A stretch of DNA of 64,000 bases, from contig CALNVZ010003426.1 in the NCBI GenBank assembly GCA_940671915.1, positions 46,294,085 through 46,358,084 of the forward strand. Reading direction: 5' to 3'. The stretch is from Paracentrotus lividus (taxonomy: Eukaryota > Echinodermata > Echinoidea > Camarodonta > Echinidae). The stretch's first letter is position 1. Each line of letters starts with the position of its first letter. Below are positions 61,349-64,000 of the stretch, piece by piece. The notes beneath the pieces were generated by a model that worked only from the letters and a program-made list of their open reading frames with translations, made no database searches and had not been told where the DNA came from. A program made the translations under genes and the position numbers.

Positions 61349-61493
61349 TAATCTATTTTTTGCGTCCATATCGCACATGGCTTTTACTAAAACTTCACAG
61401 GCATCTTTATGACCCCAGTGTGACGCCGCATGGAGGGGCGTCCACCCGTCGTTATCTTTTGCGTTCACATCAACCCCTGCTTGTATAAGAAGT
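61349..61493 (-). CDS. PPP1R12A: MYPT exon: ankyrin repeats
   Basis: 145-nt exon, acceptor TCATAG, donor GTAAGT. Its first base completes GAA (Glu) with the preceding exon. The translation runs LLIQAGVDVNAKDNDGWTPL, then HAASHWGHKDACEVLVKAMC and DMDAKNRL, a near-complete ankyrin repeat with the DGWTPLHAA signature. In the family this surface binds the PP1 catalytic subunit. A three-unit tandem repeat carrying donor-like GAAAGTAAGT copies lies just downstream in the intron. Confidence 0.95.
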
Positions 61494-62588
61494 CTATGAA
61501 AACAAAAAATAAAAAGAAGGAATAAAAGAAGGGATTAAATGTTACGAAGTCAAATCAAAGTTTGCAATTGTAATCTTTAAATTGGTATGAATAAGAAATC
61601 ACTGTTTTTTTTCCAAATACGTAGCTTTAAGACAAAGTTTCTTTCCACAGGACCTAAAGCTGTATACCATTTTTGTTTCTAATACAACATTTGTTAATAG
61701 AAAAATGCAGACAGAAATAAAAACAAAATTTTCAGTATTGCCAATTTGAAGAAATAAACGGATCAAACTTGTAAAGGGACTCCCCAGGGGAAGGACTGTA
61801 AGGGATGACGTCAGGTAAACCACAGGGTAGAGATTACTTAGCACTTAGTCAAAGTGAATGTTTTTGCTGGGTCCCTTGGCCTCCATGCCCTATCAACAAG
61901 ACATGACAGAAAGGTCGAGAGCTGTAACTTCTCTGATCTAGTTCTAGGACCCAGGGAAATATACTGTGCATCATCCCACATGCATGTTGGCAGTGTCAAC
62001 TTTCAGATTTAAAGCCGGGTTATGGTTTTGGTAAGATTTTGGTGTGGTTTATGGTTTACCACGTGGTTCGTCCTGAAAAGAACTGTTGAGAGAATTTAGC
62101 AACAAAGAAGAGTTAGGGAAAGTAGAAATGGAGAGGGGAGATAGAGAGTAGAAAAATTAGGTAAATTCTGTTCTTGATAGTGTCCGGAAAAGAAACTGTA
62201 ACCAGATGAGAAGGCGAGAGACAAGGAGGGTTTAAGTAGTATAGAGAGGGCTCAACATTCTGGGCAGCATGACTGTCTGTCTTCAGGAAAGTAGATGGAC
62301 AGTCAAGCTGCCCTGAACTAACAAAAAAAATGCATGACTTAAAGTTGCACTTAACTTTGCACATTCTGTATTTAACATGTAGTCCCGATGATAGATTTCT
62401 AAATGGCGCACATCCCCTCAGCGTGATCTGACCAATGATGTGATGTGTAACACACCACATGAACTAAGTATTTAATTTTGGTTTTACGTCAAGCATAACT
62501 CTTTGTGAAACCACCCCCACCCCCAACTACCCTCTGGTTTTGGTCAAAAACAATCTCCCCAAAAAATTTATAAAAATGTGATACTTAC
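61494..62588. other. Intron between the 62.7- and 61.5-kb exons
   Basis: 1.1 kb. Contains a copy related to the 45.3-kb foldback (62345-62515). No exon seen. Confidence 0.6.
62345..62515 (-). mobile_element. Copy related to the GTTTCACAAAGAGTTA foldback
   Basis: On the minus strand it begins GGTGGTTTCACAAAGAGTTA and contains GTTACACATCACATCATTGG TCAGAT, matching TTACGCATCACTTCATTGGT CAGAT of the 45.3-kb element. The far end is diverged (TTAAGTGCAACTTTAAGT). Confidence 0.6.
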
Positions 62589-62748
62589 TCCATAACTTTA
62601 ATATATCCCTTAGCAGCTGCGACATGGAGGGAACCTGCACCCGTTTTCGGATGCCGCCTGTCTTTGATGTTTTTGCTGTTTAGCCATTGTTTGGCATCTT
62701 CTAACATCTTATCATGCTCCTCTGTTCTTGCTGTATCTACATCTAAAT
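62589..62748 (-). CDS. PPP1R12A: MYPT exon: ankyrin repeat region, first exon in window
   Basis: 160-nt internal exon. The acceptor is a pyrimidine-rich tract ending in GCAG and the donor is GTAAGT. It enters with two bases of a split codon and leaves with GA. The translation contains EEHDKMLEDAKQWLNSKNI and GSLHVAAAKGYIKVM, which match the MYPT helix DARQWLNS and the ankyrin core TALHVAAAKGY. The region lies between the two groups of MYPT ankyrin repeats. The previous exon is outside the window. Confidence 0.93.
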
Positions 62749-63216
62749 CTGCAGCAGGAAGAAAAAGAGTTGACAGTGTTCAATATTGCAGCAAATTCAA
62801 ATAAACTTTTGTTTGCAGAAGCAAGACTTTAAACATATTTTACAAAGGGGATAGCTTTCGGATTGATCACAACTGGACTACATTAGAAATAAGGGATAAG
62901 TCTTGCGATCATTTCCAATCAATTACAAAGCTTTGTGTTAAGGGCCCTGATTATACTCAAGAGTTTCCATGTACATTATCAGGCCTCTATTTGGTTTTCT
63001 AAATTTAGGGGGTACGGAGCAGGGATGTGCATATTTGGGGCCTGTGTATACTGGTGCGTTCTTGTGTCAAGCACCACAAGTAACAACTGTAAAATAATGT
63101 GAATGACACAAAGATAATATACATGTGTATTAACACAAAATACAATACAGGTCTGAAATGTACTAGATACTCGTTAGTTTCAATTCTTAAAATATTCATT
63201 AGTGGCTCAAGGGGTA

Positions 63217-63537
63217 TTGTCCCAAAGGTTCAAATGTCCTAAAGGGGTAGTTGTCCTAAGAGGGTAGTTACCCTGGTGGTAATTGTCTAAGTGGTAGTTG
63301 TCCTATTTAAAGGGGTAGAAGTCCAAAAGGGGTAGTGTCCAGAGGACAATTGTCTAGGGGGTAGTTGTCTAGGAAATCATTGTCCTAAGGGGTAGTTGTC
63401 GTAAGGTGTAGTTAAAGGGGGAGTTGTCTGAGGGGGTGTAGTTGCCCTGGGGGGTAGTTGTCCTAATGGGTAGTTATCCTAAGGGGGTACATGTACATTA
63501 GTTGTCCTAAATGTGTAGTTGTCATGGGGGTAGCTCT
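63217..63537. repeat. GTAGTTGTCCTAAGGG minisatellite
   Basis: About twenty degenerate units of roughly 15-17 bp around GGGGTAGTTGTCCTAA extend over 320 bp. Non-coding. Confidence 0.9.
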
Positions 63538-63544
63538 CAAGATA

Positions 63545-63615
63545 TCATCATGGTCTAGTGGATAAATCAGTGTCACAATTTACAAGGTTCAAATCCCTGC
63601 CAAAGCACTCACATC
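63545..63615 (+). mobile_element. tRNA-derived SINE head (box A and box B)
   Basis: TGGTCTAGTGG (63551-63561) fits a pol III box A and GGTTCAAATCC (63586-63596) fits box B. Spacing is shorter than in a real tRNA and no cloverleaf is formed. A SINE or tRNA pseudogene remnant; a similar GGTTCAGGTCT plus GTCCTTGGCAGAGCCACT lies at 63928-63982. Confidence 0.5.
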
Positions 63616-64000
63616 CTCTAGTGCAAAATTTATCTTTTTCTTCAGATAAATACTTTTCTCACAGCACAAATTTTCCTTAACCCCGTACTTAAGGTAGGGC
63701 TAACTTTAGCCCTACCTATACATTGATTTTTAGCCACTGTCATTTGGATTTATAATATAGTATCATTATTTTCACGGTTTATTGATTTTGATGGGCTTTA
63801 TTCAGTAGAAGATATATTTTGAAACAGAATTTCCTAACAAGGTACATGTATTGGCTCGGTCCTAACCCCCTCTTTATAATAGGAGTTGACTGTAACAATG
63901 GCTGGTATAATGGATGTCTTTGAGATATGATAGCCAGGGTTCAGGTCTCAGTAGTAATGTCTGGTGTCCTTGGCAGAGCCACTCTGTCTGCTATGTGAGC

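Larger units (their letters stand above)
10136..62748 (-). other. PPP1R12A: MYPT (myosin phosphatase targeting subunit) gene, internal part
   Basis: This is the gene span on the minus strand, as visible in the window. The product is the regulatory subunit that holds protein phosphatase 1 on myosin II and controls dephosphorylation of the myosin light chain. That role is known from the family. Seen here: ankyrin repeats with LLIQAG and DGWTPLHAA, an acidic Ser/Glu block, the family motif AWRTGLRKT, the RRSTQG phosphosite and a second site RRDTGV, all in the family order. Exons were joined by hand at GT/AG sites and every junction keeps the frame. The first exons (PP1-binding motif, early ankyrin repeats) lie right of 62748. 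The C-terminal coiled coil and stop were not found. Vertebrates have three paralogues (A, B, C); an invertebrate gene is probably the single ancestor, so the symbol is by homology only. Confidence 0.93.
62749..64000. other. Intron upstream of the first visible MYPT exon
   Basis: No further MYPT exon recognised up to the window edge. Holds the minisatellite and SINE fragments listed separately. Confidence 0.6.

Overview
The window reads as invertebrate animal DNA: AT-rich, with long introns, GT/AG splice signals, many short foldback transposons, tRNA-derived SINE fragments and GA/CT microsatellites. The one gene I can identify is the myosin phosphatase targeting subunit (MYPT/PPP1R12 family), on the minus strand from about 62.7 kb down to 10.1 kb. 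The style of the protein and of the repeats suggests a marine deuterostome, most likely an echinoderm such as a sea urchin. The species is an inference.

I rebuilt the gene exon by exon from splice sites, reading frame and family resemblance. Eighteen exons plus an 18-nt microexon join without a phase conflict and give about 670 residues. In transcript order they are: ankyrin repeats (62.7, 61.4 and 60.7 kb); a basic/serine-rich linker (53.5, 51.9, 50.1, 47.9 and 45.6 kb); an acidic Ser/Glu block (42.2 kb); a Pro-rich exon with the family motif AWRTGLRKT (36.9 kb); a short exon present twice (35.5 and 31.4 kb); a Thr/Ser-rich exon (24.1 kb); the RRSTQ inhibitory phosphosite region (21.1/20.6 kb); three small linker exons (19.1, 18.4 and 14.4 kb); the RRDTGV second phosphosite exon (13.8 kb); and an acidic exon (10.2 kb). 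The N-terminal PP1-binding motif and first ankyrin repeats lie off the right edge. The C-terminal coiled coil was not found and is probably off the left edge.

The introns hold most of the other signals. There are at least three families of short inverted-repeat elements, one copy with a perfect 35-bp terminal repeat. A roughly 780-bp element carries four copies of GTGAGTGACACGAC. A hAT-like MITE has a matching short target duplication. There are several minisatellites, a reverse-transcriptase scrap and a degenerate hammerhead-like motif. A 3.7-kb block (28.3-32.1 kb) is repeated almost identically at 32.5-36.2 kb, beside a 25-N gap and with many single-base indels. This is most simply an assembly duplication, and it leaves one copy of a MYPT exon frameshifted.

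I found no operon, CRISPR array or clear new system. The points most worth checking are the microexons, a duplicated acceptor that makes a possible poison exon, the Asp in place of the usual Ser at the second phosphosite, the four-site transposon, and the duplicated block.
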